In this document: positions 8,093 through 16,800 of the stretch, in pieces
How positions within the stretch are numbered: position 1 is the stretch's first letter
How the letters are laid out: each line of letters starts with the position of its first letter
Source of the DNA: Neptuniibacter victor
GTDB lineage: Bacteria; Pseudomonadota; Gammaproteobacteria; Pseudomonadales; Balneatricaceae
NCBI GenBank assembly: GCA_027943745.1
Contig: AP025763.1
Coordinates: forward strand, 3,782,001-3,846,000
Direction of reading: 5' to 3'
Length of the DNA stretch: 64,000 bases
Translations under genes and position numbers: made by a program
The notes under the pieces: model-generated
The model's input: the letters and a program-made list of their open reading frames with translations, nothing else
Told to the model about the DNA's origin: nothing
The model's database searches: none

Positions 8093-9127
8093 CTAGCTCT
8101 TAGGCGAGTGATAGCTTCGAGCAATCTCACGCAACTCTTTTAGAGCTGTTTCAGCATCAACATTACGATCTTTGACTGATTCCAGATACTCTTCATCAAT
8201 ACCTTTAATCAACGCTTGGTATTCTAGATCCATAGGGTCACCCTTTTTAACATCTAGGATTTCCACACCGGCATCACGGGCAGTTTGTAGGCCAATAACG
8301 TCACCCGCATCCCATGCACGACCTGCTAAAGCAGATAGTTTTTCACCTGAAACAGCCATAATCGCTTCACGATCCTTTTCACTCAAACCTTGCATAAAGT
8401 CTGGGTTAAGGAACATAGCAAAACTGTTCACATACAAACCACCCGGTAGAAGAACGAGCTGTTTTGTCACTTCATTTAGACGTAAAGTTTTCTGCTCACC
8501 CGTCGGAATGAATACACCATCAACAACGCCCTGCTGCATCATTTCGTAAACTTTCGGTGCTGGAGCACCTACCGCTGTTACCTGCAAACGTTCGCCAACT
8601 TTCCATTGAATAGCCCCACCTAAACGAATCTTTTTACCTTTTAGGTCAGCTAAAGAGGTAATCGGATCCGCAAGATGAATCTGACCTGGGCCATGGGTAA
8701 ATAAGCCAGCAACGATTAAACCTTCGTGCTCATTTGCTGGTTTATAGTATTTGTTGTTGATCCGCCATAGCGCTACGGAGGCTGCTTCAGCATCCGCTTG
8801 CAGGTTAGGAAGCTCAACCGATTCAGTCAGTTTAAAGCGGCCAGGAACATAACCATGTACTGTCCAGCTAGCATCCACTACACCATCTTCAACTAGATCA
8901 AACATGGTTTTAGGGTGACCCATACCATACTCAATCTCCATTTTTACGCGGCCTTCCGTCGCCTCTTCAATCCATTTACCCCATGTAGGCAATACCACCG
9001 CATTCTGCGGGTGAGTTGGCGGTAACCAACTAGCAACTCGCATGACACTCTGTGCCATCACACTACTTGATAACGCCAGCCCTAACGCTACCGCTGCCGT
9101 TTTTTTGAATAAACTTTTAGTTATCAT
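8093..9127 (-). CDS. TRAP transporter periplasmic solute-binding protein (DctP family)
   Basis: The ATG at 9125-9127 is chosen because it follows AAGGA and opens with a classical signal peptide (MITKSLFKKTAAVALGLALS, cleavage after VMAQ). A longer frame back to 9295 only overlaps glcF. The mature part (about 320 residues) carries DctP features: MRVASWLPPTHPQ, DLKGKKIRLGG with the substrate-anchoring Arg, and PKVYEMMQQGVVDG. It should bind an organic acid in the periplasm for a sodium-coupled TRAP permease. No dctQ or dctM genes lie in the window, so it is an orphan binding protein or its permease is elsewhere. It is the last gene of the glcDEF operon (13-base gap after glcF), which suggests a hydroxy or oxo acid ligand. 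Confidence 0.88.
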   Translation of the reverse strand: MITKSLFKKTAAVALGLALSSSVMAQSVMRVASWLPPTHPQNAVVLPTWGKWIEEATEGRVKMEIEYGMGHPKTMFDLVEDGVVDASWTVHGYVPGRFKLTESVELPNLQADAEAASVALWRINNKYYKPANEHEGLIVAGLFTHGPGQIHLADPITSLADLKGKKIRLGGAIQWKVGERLQVTAVGAPAPKVYEMMQQGVVDGVFIPTGEQKTLRLNEVTKQLVLLPGGLYVNSFAMFLNPDFMQGLSEKDREAIMAVSGEKLSALAGRAWDAGDVIGLQTARDAGVEILDVKKGDPMDLEYQALIKGIDEEYLESVKDRNVDAETALKELREIARSYHSPKS

Positions 9128-9140
9128 AAGAGGGTCCTTC

Positions 9141-10394
9141 TTAATTGTTTGCCTTACTAAGGCTATTGTTTTTATTGGCCAATACTTCATCAACAACCTC
9201 AATCCAATGCTGGACAGGTTGCTCAGAAATTTCAGATAGATGAGTGATACATCCGATATTTGCAGACACGATTCGTGCTGCTCCGCTCTCTTCAAGCGTC
9301 TGTAACTTTTTACTGCGAAGCTGGTTCGCTAAATCCGGTTGGAAAATAGAATAGGTGCCAGCCGAACCGCAGCAGAGGTGATTATTTGCTACTGCTTTTA
9401 AATCAAAGCCCATTCTTGTAAGAAGTGCTTCAACTGATCCTGATAACTTTTGAGCATGCTGAAGTGTACAAGGACATTGAAAAGCAATGCTGTCCGCTCC
9501 CCGGATGCCAAGCTGTTCGACTGGTTCATCTCGCAATACTTCGACAAGATCACGACTCAAGCCGGAAATTCTGGATGCTTTTTCAGCGTAACGGGGATCA
9601 TGCGCAAGCTTCTCACCATATTCTTTAACCATAGCGCCGCAACCGCTGGCAGTAATCACAATCGCTTCGCAGCCTTGCTCTATGTAGGGCCACCATGCAT
9701 CGATATTACGACGCATAAAATCTAAGCCATCTTCGACTTGATTTAGGTGTGTACTAATCGCACCACAACAACCCTCTTTAGCTTCACGCAACAACGTAAT
9801 CCCTAATCGGTCGAGCACTCTTATGGTCGCCATATTGATATTGGGCGCAATACCCGGTTGCACACACCCTTCCAACAGGAGCATTTTGCGTTTATGCACG
9901 GTAGGCCCGGTGCTCTTTTTGCTAACAGCAGGTTTAACGGGCACTTTTGCTTTCAAAGCGTGAGGCAGCAAAGGTCTTGCCATTTGGGCCGCACGAATAA
10001 GAGGTGTAAATCTTGCCCGATACGGCAAGATACTCAGAATCGCTGATCGCAATATACGCTGCTTAAACGATCGACCGACCTGTTGATCAACCACAGGACG
10101 GGTAATTTCCAGCAACTGCTGGTATTCAACATTCGAGGGGCATGTAGTCTCACAGGCGCGACAACTTAAACACTGATCGAGATGTTTTTGCGTCAGCTCA
10201 GTCGCCGGTGTTCCTTCAAGCACCTGCTTCATCAAATAGATACGCCCTCTTGGGCTATCGAGCTCATCACCAAGCGTGTCATAGGTTGGGCAGGTCGCTA
10301 GGCAAAAGCCACAATGAACACATTTGCGCAGAATCGCATCAGCCTCACGCCCTTGAGGGTTCAGTTTGATAAACTCAACTAAATTAGTTTGCAC
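9141..10394 (-). CDS. glcF: Glycolate/2-hydroxy acid oxidase, iron-sulfur subunit
   Basis: This 417-residue protein has two N-terminal 4Fe-4S motifs (CVHCGFCLATCP and CLSCRACETTCP, within about 24-90) followed by two cysteine-rich CCG domains (GCCGAIS and CCGSAGTYS). This is the architecture of GlcF, which passes electrons from the flavin subunits towards the membrane quinone pool. Length matches the family (about 407 in E. coli). It follows glcE by 23 bases in the order D-E-F seen in glycolate oxidase operons. Other (D)-2-hydroxy acid dehydrogenases use the same subunits, so glycolate is likely but not proven as substrate. Confidence 0.93.
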   Translation of the reverse strand: MQTNLVEFIKLNPQGREADAILRKCVHCGFCLATCPTYDTLGDELDSPRGRIYLMKQVLEGTPATELTQKHLDQCLSCRACETTCPSNVEYQQLLEITRPVVDQQVGRSFKQRILRSAILSILPYRARFTPLIRAAQMARPLLPHALKAKVPVKPAVSKKSTGPTVHKRKMLLLEGCVQPGIAPNINMATIRVLDRLGITLLREAKEGCCGAISTHLNQVEDGLDFMRRNIDAWWPYIEQGCEAIVITASGCGAMVKEYGEKLAHDPRYAEKASRISGLSRDLVEVLRDEPVEQLGIRGADSIAFQCPCTLQHAQKLSGSVEALLTRMGFDLKAVANNHLCCGSAGTYSIFQPDLANQLRSKKLQTLEESGAARIVSANIGCITHLSEISEQPVQHWIEVVDEVLANKNNSLSKANN

Positions 10395-10417
10395 AATAAA
10401 TACCTTACAGCGTTGAG

Positions 10418-11494
10418 CTATATCCCATCGTAAAGCCGTCCCGGGTTTAGAATCTGATGCGGATCAAAACTATGCTTGAGACGCTGACTAAGCTTAAACA
10501 GCGCTGGAGTTAACGGATTAAACACCTCAGAAATATCATTCGGATTACGAAAACAGGTGACATGCCCACCTTGCTCCATTACCCATTCCCGCAGTTCCTT
10601 GCCTGAACTAACAGAAAAGCCCCAACGTGCGGCCCCACCCCATTCAACCAATACATTCGTTAGTAAATGAGAAGGAATAGCAGGTGCCGCAGGAGGAAGA
10701 GAAACCCTCCATAAAGGATCAGAGCATGTAAAGAATGGATGACGGTGTTCGTTTAATTGATGCCAAAACAGATCAGCATCGGTTAATGATTCCCCACCAA
10801 TTCGTTGCTTAGCGGCAAGCACACCCGAAGCGGCGCCTGACAAACGAATATGAAGTTGATTATCGATCAACGCCGTTGCAGATACAGGCATTGGCTGACG
10901 GCCTAACTCACTTAATAACTGCTGCATATGGGCATGGTCAGCAGTTAATGAGAGGGTTTCTTCATAGGCAGGCTTAGGCACAACCATTAAGCTAATATCG
11001 AGTAAAACACCTAAGGTTCCTTGCGCCCCGGTCATCAAACGCGAGACATCGTATCCCGCGACATTTTTCATAACCTGGCCACCAAATTTAAGCAGTTCAC
11101 CACGACCATTAATAATGGTCGCACCCAATACATAATCTCTTACTGCACCTGAGTAAGGTCGACGAGGGCCTGATAAACCACAAGCAATCGTACCGCCTAA
11201 TGTTGCATCAGGAGAAAAGCTTGGCGGTTCAAAAGCTAACATCTGCCCCTGCTCAGCCAATACTTTTTCAATCTCTAATAAAGGCGTCCCCGCTCGGGCA
11301 GTAATGACTAACTCAGAGGGTTCATAGTTAATAATCCCTCTATAACTTGAAAGTGAAAGGCTTTCTCCCTCAACCGCTCTTCCATAAAATCGCTTACTTC
11401 CCCCGGCCTTAATAGCCAAAGGCGTTTGATTCTGGAAGGCATTTTCAACTTTTTCAACAAGGGATAACTGCAAATGCTCCATAGAAACGCTCAT
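10418..11494 (-). CDS. glcE: Glycolate/2-hydroxy acid oxidase, FAD-binding subunit E
   Basis: This 358-residue protein has an FAD-binding PCMH-type fold in its first 180 residues (AGTPLLEIEKVLAEQGQML, then GGTIACGLSGPRRPYSGAVR and KNVAGYDVSRLMTGAQGTLG) and a short C-terminal region ending HQILNPGR, as in GlcE. GlcE resembles a shortened GlcD and is needed with it for glycolate oxidation. Its ATG overlaps the stop of glcD by one base (TAATG), a sign of translational coupling. Length agrees with the family. Confidence 0.93.
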   Translation of the reverse strand: MSVSMEHLQLSLVEKVENAFQNQTPLAIKAGGSKRFYGRAVEGESLSLSSYRGIINYEPSELVITARAGTPLLEIEKVLAEQGQMLAFEPPSFSPDATLGGTIACGLSGPRRPYSGAVRDYVLGATIINGRGELLKFGGQVMKNVAGYDVSRLMTGAQGTLGVLLDISLMVVPKPAYEETLSLTADHAHMQQLLSELGRQPMPVSATALIDNQLHIRLSGAASGVLAAKQRIGGESLTDADLFWHQLNEHRHPFFTCSDPLWRVSLPPAAPAIPSHLLTNVLVEWGGAARWGFSVSSGKELREWVMEQGGHVTCFRNPNDISEVFNPLTPALFKLSQRLKHSFDPHQILNPGRLYDGI

Positions 11495-12981
11495 TAAAAA
11501 CGCTCCAAATCAGGGAATGGCATCTCACCACGGTGTACATGCATATGATTGAATTCAGCGCATCGCGCCAGTGTCGGTATCTGTTTGCCTGGGTTTAACA
11601 GGGACTTTTCATCAAAGGCTTTCTTTAAGGCATGGAACTGCCTGAGTTCAGCATCATTGAACTGCAAACACATTTGATTGATTTTCTCTAACCCTATGCC
11701 ATGTTCACCAGAGATCGTTCCGCCTACTTGAACACACAACTCAAGAATGCGCGTTCCAAGTTCTTCAGCTCGACGGTGCTGATCTTCACAAGATGCATCA
11801 AAAAGAATCGAGGGGTGCATATTGCCATCACCCGCATGGAAAACATTCACCACCAGCAGATCGTACTCAGCGGCAAGGGCATTAATGGTCTTCCAAACCT
11901 GCGCTAAAGCACGCCGAGGAATAGTGCCATCCATAATGTAATTATCGGGCGCAAGCCGAGCCAAAGCGGGAAAGGCAGCCTTTCTAGCAGCCCAAATTCG
12001 TTGGCTTTCTGCCTCATTGTCTGAGACTTGGATGTCAAAGCCGTTTAACTGTTCAAGAATGGAGATAACACGACCTAACTCCTCTTCTACCTCCTCTATA
12101 CTTCCATCCAGTTCACAGATAATCACTGCAGCGGCTTCTGTCGGATAACCCGCATGCATCAACTCCTCAATGGCACAGATACCCGTTTGATCAATCATCT
12201 CTAAGCCAGCAGGAATAATGCCGTTACCAATAATCTCTGCGATCGCATTTCCGGCATCCTCAATGGAGGAAAACGCAGCGAGCAAAACTCTGGCGCTGGC
12301 AGGTTTTGGTAGTAGCTTTACTCGTATAGCGACCACAATCCCGAGCAAACCTTCTGAGCCGGTGAGAATCGCCATTAAGTCATAGCCCGCTGCATCCAAT
12401 GCCGCCGCGCCGATGGTCACACGCTCACCTTCTGCAGTGACAATATCTAACTCAAGAATATTATGGACGGTTAAACCATACTTGAGGCAGTGAACACCGC
12501 CTGCATTTTCAGCCACATTGCCACCAACTGAACAAGCAAGCTGTGAAGAGGGATCGGGAGCAAAATAAAGATTATAGGGAGCAACAGCATCGCTCACGGC
12601 TTTGTTGCGAACACCGGGTTCAATCAACGCTGTTCGATTATGCAGATCGATATCGTGAATACGGGTGAATTTACTCATCCCAAGCAAGACGCCATTTTCA
12701 ACAGGCATAGAACCCGCTGTCAGACCCGTACCTGCGCCTCGAGCAACAACAGGAATATCTAAGTCATAGCAACAGCGCATCACATGTATGACCTGATCAA
12801 TACTATCGGGTAATACGGTCAAAAGCGGAAGCTGGCGCATCGTCGTAAACGCATCACACTCATAGACACGCAGTTCCTCAATTGAGGTCAGAATGGCTTT
12901 TGCAGGAATCGCTTTATGTAGCTCCGGGTACAACTTACTTAGTAAGTATTCCCGCTGTTTATCAACGCAAGAATCAGGCAT
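11494..12981 (-). CDS. glcD: Glycolate/2-hydroxy acid oxidase, FAD-linked catalytic subunit D
   Basis: This 495-residue FAD-linked oxidase has the PCMH FAD domain (VARGAGTGLTAGSMP, then PDPSSQLACSVGGNVAENAG) in residues about 50-230 and the C-terminal domain with NVFHAGDGNMHP and ISGEHGIGLEK. E. coli GlcD has 499 residues. It oxidises glycolate to glyoxylate, or a related D-2-hydroxy acid such as D-lactate to the 2-oxo acid, as part of a GlcDEF complex. It is the first gene of the operon. The upstream gap to a divergent LysR gene holds the control region. The neighbouring ThDP enzyme and aldehyde dehydrogenase raise the chance of a substrate other than glycolate; there is no malate synthase gene beside it as in E. 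coli. Confidence 0.93.
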   Translation of the reverse strand: MPDSCVDKQREYLLSKLYPELHKAIPAKAILTSIEELRVYECDAFTTMRQLPLLTVLPDSIDQVIHVMRCCYDLDIPVVARGAGTGLTAGSMPVENGVLLGMSKFTRIHDIDLHNRTALIEPGVRNKAVSDAVAPYNLYFAPDPSSQLACSVGGNVAENAGGVHCLKYGLTVHNILELDIVTAEGERVTIGAAALDAAGYDLMAILTGSEGLLGIVVAIRVKLLPKPASARVLLAAFSSIEDAGNAIAEIIGNGIIPAGLEMIDQTGICAIEELMHAGYPTEAAAVIICELDGSIEEVEEELGRVISILEQLNGFDIQVSDNEAESQRIWAARKAAFPALARLAPDNYIMDGTIPRRALAQVWKTINALAAEYDLLVVNVFHAGDGNMHPSILFDASCEDQHRRAEELGTRILELCVQVGGTISGEHGIGLEKINQMCLQFNDAELRQFHALKKAFDEKSLLNPGKQIPTLARCAEFNHMHVHRGEMPFPDLERF

Positions 12982-13109
12982 GCAACTGTCTCTAGAAGCT
13001 TTTTATTAGATTTATTAGGGACAGTGAATACTCTAAAGATGATCTATCGATAAAAAAAATACATAATAACTATCACTAGCCATACATTTTTTATATGGGT
13101 TATAGATAA
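12982..13109. promoter_or_regulatory. Divergent control region between glcD and the second LysR gene
   Basis: This 128-base AT-rich gap includes an inverted repeat ACTGTC (12985-12990) and GACAGT (13020-13025), 29 bases apart, which could be two half-sites of an operator or coincidence. No strong promoter hexamers stand out. Confidence 0.35.
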
Positions 13110-14042
13110 ATGAAGCTAAATCAACTTAAGTATTTTTTGAAGATAGCCGAGCTCGGTGGTGTATCAGCAGCAGCAAGAGAACTTTTTATCGCCCAGCCAG
13201 CCCTAAGCCATCAAATAGCGTCTCTTGAAAAAGAGCTAGGTAGTCCCTTATTTATCCGAGGAGCAAAAGGTGTACAGCTTACGGCGGCGGGAGAAAAACT
13301 GGTTCACCACGCTCAACTAATCCTACGCCAAGTTGAGATAGCAAAAGCTGATGTTATTTCAGATGACTTTTCACCACGGGGAGAGGTCAGCGTGGTTATT
13401 GATGCCTCTAAAGCCTATACATTGATACCTTTGCTCGTTACCGAAGCAGAGAAACGCTTTCCTCAAGTACAGCTCAAGATCTTTGACGCCCTCAGCTTAA
13501 ACGCTGCGGAATATGTCGCTAACGGTAAAGCTGATATAGGGCTGATACCCAGCGCAGCTGACCTAAATGGCGCTCACGTCATCCCAGTTTATCAAGAATC
13601 CTTATACCTCGTCGGTAAAGGATTGGCAGCAGAACATAGTGAAGGGACAATACTGTTTGAAGAACTCTCAAACTATCCATTAGTGGCGCCATCTCGGCCA
13701 CATAATATTCGTATGCACATAGAACAAAAGGCACTTGAAGCACGCCGACCTATCAACATTCAATATGAACAAAACACGGGGCTTACTATGCACTGCTTAT
13801 TAAGCCAAGGAATAGCAAATGCCATCATTCCAAGGGATTCTATGAATGTCGAGCTGAAACGTGGCGATCTAGATGCTTTAAAAATAATTAGCCCATCGAT
13901 TGACCGCATCCACTCTGTAGTCAGAATGAAAGACCGTCCAGTCAGTACAGCCTGTCGAGCCCTTGAAGGACTGATTCTAGAATTGATCGATTCATTGTGT
14001 AAAAGCGATATCCTAGAAGGGAGATCTCTTATCCAGCCATAG
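13110..14042 (+). CDS. LysR-family transcriptional regulator
   Basis: This 310-residue protein has an N-terminal winged helix-turn-helix (MKLNQLKYFLKIAELGGVSA, then ARELFIAQPALSHQIASLEK) and a substrate-binding-protein-like effector domain. It is divergent from glcD, so it is the likely regulator of the glcDEF-TRAP operon. Its ribosome site is weak (GGGTTATAGATAA). E. coli glc genes are controlled by a GntR protein instead, so the LysR arrangement here is different. The stop lies immediately next to that of the convergent rhodanese gene. Confidence 0.88.
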   Translation: MKLNQLKYFLKIAELGGVSAAARELFIAQPALSHQIASLEKELGSPLFIRGAKGVQLTAAGEKLVHHAQLILRQVEIAKADVISDDFSPRGEVSVVIDASKAYTLIPLLVTEAEKRFPQVQLKIFDALSLNAAEYVANGKADIGLIPSAADLNGAHVIPVYQESLYLVGKGLAAEHSEGTILFEELSNYPLVAPSRPHNIRMHIEQKALEARRPINIQYEQNTGLTMHCLLSQGIANAIIPRDSMNVELKRGDLDALKIISPSIDRIHSVVRMKDRPVSTACRALEGLILELIDSLCKSDILEGRSLIQP

Positions 14043-14438
14043 TCAGGATGTTGAGATGGGCCCATCCGCTTGGCGCCAGGCACTATAGCCTCCATGCATA
14101 TGCACAACATCAGATAACCCCATCTCAATCGCGGCCTTACCCGCAAGCGCGGAGCGCAGGCCACCACCACAAAACAGTACAAATTTGAGCTCTTGTTGAA
14201 AAATACTCTTAGCATAAGGACTCTGTGGATCGATCCAGAACTCCAACATCCCTCTCGGACAATGATAGGCGCCAGGGATACGCCCCTCGCGGTTCAACTC
14301 CCTTATATCGCGTAGATCAACAAACTGAATGCCCTCTTTTTCATACAGGGATAACGCCTCATCAACCGAGATCTCTTCCACTATCTGGTTTGCTTCCTCT
14401 ACGAGCTGGTATATACCTTTCTTCATTATCAACGGCAC
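14043..14438 (-). CDS. Rhodanese-like sulfurtransferase domain protein
   Basis: This 131-residue single-domain protein has rhodanese signatures: VDLRDIRELNREGRIPGAYH and the active-site loop beginning at Cys90 (FCGGGLRS), ending MHGGYSAWR. The intact cysteine implies persulfide transfer, though the sulfur donor and acceptor are unknown. The start is GTG at 14436-14438: GGAGGG lies six bases before it, whereas the in-frame ATG twelve bases later has no properly spaced site. It is convergent and abutting with the LysR gene, and 22 bases downstream of the MFS gene in the same direction, so probably co-transcribed with it. Confidence 0.88.
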   Translation of the reverse strand: MPLIMKKGIYQLVEEANQIVEEISVDEALSLYEKEGIQFVDLRDIRELNREGRIPGAYHCPRGMLEFWIDPQSPYAKSIFQQELKFVLFCGGGLRSALAGKAAIEMGLSDVVHMHGGYSAWRQADGPISTS

Positions 14439-14460
14439 TTGTCACCCTCCTATCTCACTG

Positions 14461-15705
14461 TTACCGCTCTGTTATAGCGTTTTTATTTGATCTATCCGGT
14501 GTACGCTTGAGTAAAATTGAAGCCCAAATCAACAGAGCCGTCCCGCACCCCAATACCGCTAAGGTTATCCCCAAGCCCTCATTAAAGTTTCCACTTTGCT
14601 GAGCAAGCACACCGACAAGCGCCGGTGCTATCACTTGAGCAATGCCATAGCTAAATGTCAGGTGACTCATGGGCCTAGATGGGTTTTCAGGATACAAACG
14701 CCCCATCATCGCCAACGTCATACTGACAATGCCTATAAAACTAAATCCATATAAAACAGCGCTGGAGTAGACCGTCATCTGCGTTTGATCTAACAGAAGT
14801 AACGCGACACTCACCCCATTCACTAGGTATGCCTGTAATAGAGCAGCCCAGAGACCGACTTTGCGCGCATAAAGATCCCATAACCAACATCCTGGAGCGG
14901 CGGCAACACCTACCCACAACCAGACAGCCCAACCCTGACCGCTCAATGCTGGTAGCTTTTCAACCATCGCCACAAGGAACGTTGCCGTAACAACATAACC
15001 AAAGCCTGCACAGAAATATGCACACTGCAGAGTAATAAAAAATGATCGAGATGGTTCCTCTTCGCTGTAATGCTTGCCTTGAGCCACTCCTTTATCGGAA
15101 AAATGAGGGAACCAAAGCCATACGGGGATCAGTAACACCGTGGCAAGGAGGCCATAGATGATCCACTGCATATCCCAGGAAAATGAGGTCTTGATCATCT
15201 CTGCCGTCACCGCGGTCAGCACAATACCAATACCTAAACTTGAGAAGAAAATACCCAATTCAGGCTTGGCACTGTTTTCGCGTAACCAGTGCATAAGCAA
15301 GCCACCACCCAGTAACACACCGCCTGCGGTACTTAGTCCTGATAAAAAACGCAGCAGATACCATAACAGTTCATGCTCAGTGAAACCCATTGCAACCGTG
15401 GTCAGCGCGGCTGTGCATAAGCTCACTTTATATAGCTGCACTTTAAATCTAAGAACATGCAAAAAAGAGATCAGTAACGCCCCGCTCAGATAGCCTGCAT
15501 AATTGGCCGCGGCCAAAAAACCTGCGACCGATTCTGTTAGACCGATATCTTCAGCCATCTCGGGTAACATCGGTGTATAAGCAAATCGAGCGATACCCAC
15601 CGCAATAACCCCACCAATTACGCAGGCTGTTTGTACTTTTATTTGTTCTGATACTGTCATAGTGCAGCCATTCAATAGGTGTATGACGCTGAGGTTATCT
15701 AACAT
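14461..15705 (-). CDS. MFS transporter, YbfB/YjiJ family
   Basis: This roughly 414-residue inner-membrane protein has about twelve hydrophobic segments. The N-terminal region (CVIGGVIAVGIARFAYTPML, then AANYAGYLSGALL) is characteristic of the YbfB/YjiJ branch of the major facilitator superfamily, whose substrates are mostly unknown. ATG 15703-15705 has AGAAAGG seven bases upstream; another ATG at 15658-15660, starting MTVSEQ, begins closer to the first membrane segment but has a poor site. It is divergent from an AraC-family gene with a cupin domain, the usual arrangement for a locally regulated exporter, and shares its operon with a rhodanese. Confidence 0.88.
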   Translation of the reverse strand: MLDNLSVIHLLNGCTMTVSEQIKVQTACVIGGVIAVGIARFAYTPMLPEMAEDIGLTESVAGFLAAANYAGYLSGALLISFLHVLRFKVQLYKVSLCTAALTTVAMGFTEHELLWYLLRFLSGLSTAGGVLLGGGLLMHWLRENSAKPELGIFFSSLGIGIVLTAVTAEMIKTSFSWDMQWIIYGLLATVLLIPVWLWFPHFSDKGVAQGKHYSEEEPSRSFFITLQCAYFCAGFGYVVTATFLVAMVEKLPALSGQGWAVWLWVGVAAAPGCWLWDLYARKVGLWAALLQAYLVNGVSVALLLLDQTQMTVYSSAVLYGFSFIGIVSMTLAMMGRLYPENPSRPMSHLTFSYGIAQVIAPALVGVLAQQSGNFNEGLGITLAVLGCGTALLIWASILLKRTPDRSNKNAITER

Positions 15706-15719
15706 TAACAAACCTTTCT

Positions 15720-15744
15720 CTATACACTATGACAATATGTGTAG
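15720..15744. promoter_or_regulatory. Imperfect palindrome in the MFS/AraC divergent junction
   Basis: CTATACAC at 15720-15727 and its partial reverse complement ending GTGTAG at 15744 form a 25-base imperfect palindrome (eight of twelve positions symmetrical). It lies between the two divergent genes and could be an operator. If so, the AraC gene starts downstream of it rather than at the ATG inside it. Confidence 0.35.
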
Positions 15745-15764
15745 AAAATGCGTCAACATCAACG

Positions 15765-16553
15765 ATGGAACCGTCAATGGCTAAAAACCAGCTCTCGCTT
15801 CTCGACATGACCTCATTACCTAGAGAGGTTTTTGTTCGTCAGCAGTACATGCCAGCGGGGCATTTTTTTCCTTCCCACTCTCATAACTGGCACCAGCTAT
15901 TGTATGCGACCTCAGGGGTGCTAATGGTTGATGTCATTAATGAGCGCCTATTTATTCCACCAGAAAAAGCCGTGTGGCTACCGAAAGGTTGCGAACATAG
16001 TGTATCTACTGCATTTGGTGCTGAGCTAAAGAGTCTTTATATCGATGCTAGTTATCAACAACTCGCAACCACCAAAAGCATTGTTCTTAATATTTCTAAA
16101 CTACTCAAAGCATTGGTCATAGAAGCATCGAAATTCGACATTGAATACCCTGAAACAGGTTATGAATCACAAGTGGTGGATCTAATCTTAGGCACGCTTC
16201 CACGTTTGTCACAAGATAATACCCACCTCCCTTGGCCCACATCTCCCGAATTAGAGTCGTTATGCGCTCGTTTATATGATCATCCAGGGAAGCGATACTC
16301 TACAGAGGCCTTAGCCAAAGGCTTGGCAGTCTCAAAACGCACCCTAGAGCGGAGGTTTTTCAAAGACACAGGAATGTCATTACAGGCATGGTGTTTACGC
16401 CTCCGCTTTTTGAAAGCTATTGAACTGCTTAACACAGGCCAGAATATAACCAGTATTGCATTAGAGTTAGGCTATAGCTCGTCTTCTTCCTTTATCTATA
16501 TGTTCCGAGAGCAAAGCGGCATTAGCCCCGGACAATACTTAGCAAAACCTTGA
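15765..16553 (+). CDS. AraC-family transcriptional regulator with cupin sensor domain
   Basis: The protein is about 262 residues from ATG 15765 (alternatives at 15729 and 15777; none has a strong ribosome site, and 15729 lies within a palindrome). An N-terminal cupin has the metal-type pattern PSHSHNWHQLLYATSG, followed by a C-terminal double helix-turn-helix (LAKGLAVSKRTLERRFFKDT and IALELGYSSSSSFIYMFREQ). This matches the group of AraC regulators that control an adjacent divergent exporter. It very likely controls the MFS gene. The ligand is unknown. Confidence 0.87.
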   Translation: MEPSMAKNQLSLLDMTSLPREVFVRQQYMPAGHFFPSHSHNWHQLLYATSGVLMVDVINERLFIPPEKAVWLPKGCEHSVSTAFGAELKSLYIDASYQQLATTKSIVLNISKLLKALVIEASKFDIEYPETGYESQVVDLILGTLPRLSQDNTHLPWPTSPELESLCARLYDHPGKRYSTEALAKGLAVSKRTLERRFFKDTGMSLQAWCLRLRFLKAIELLNTGQNITSIALELGYSSSSSFIYMFREQSGISPGQYLAKP

Positions 16554-16800
16554 TCAAACTTACCCATCCCCTCTTGTAACATTCTTAAAAACGCTACGAC
16601 ACCGCTCCCCCTAAGCACGATTTATGTAACAAAAATCCAAACAAAATAGAAAAACGCTTATTCAAAAAAAATTAAGTTAGTGATATTTCCCTACTTATTT
16701 TTAGTAGTTAGACGCATATATTCACAAAAAACAATTACCCGCACAAAAAACACGTGTATATTCAAACAAAAATAACAATAAAAAACTGGTCATACTTACT
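16554..16800 (+). promoter_or_regulatory. AT-rich leader of the PAS chemoreceptor gene
   Basis: This 247-base AT-rich gap contains TATTTCCCTA at 16684-16693, a loose match to the TTTTCCCTWA element seen elsewhere in the window. No sigma-28-type motility promoter was recognised by eye. Confidence 0.3.

Noticed and set aside
9128-9295. N-terminal extension of the TRAP binding protein
   Set aside because: It overlaps glcF and lies ahead of a normal signal peptide whose ATG has a good ribosome site.
13760-14215. 151-residue minus-strand frame across the LysR and rhodanese genes
   Set aside because: It overlaps two supported genes in other frames and has no family resemblance.
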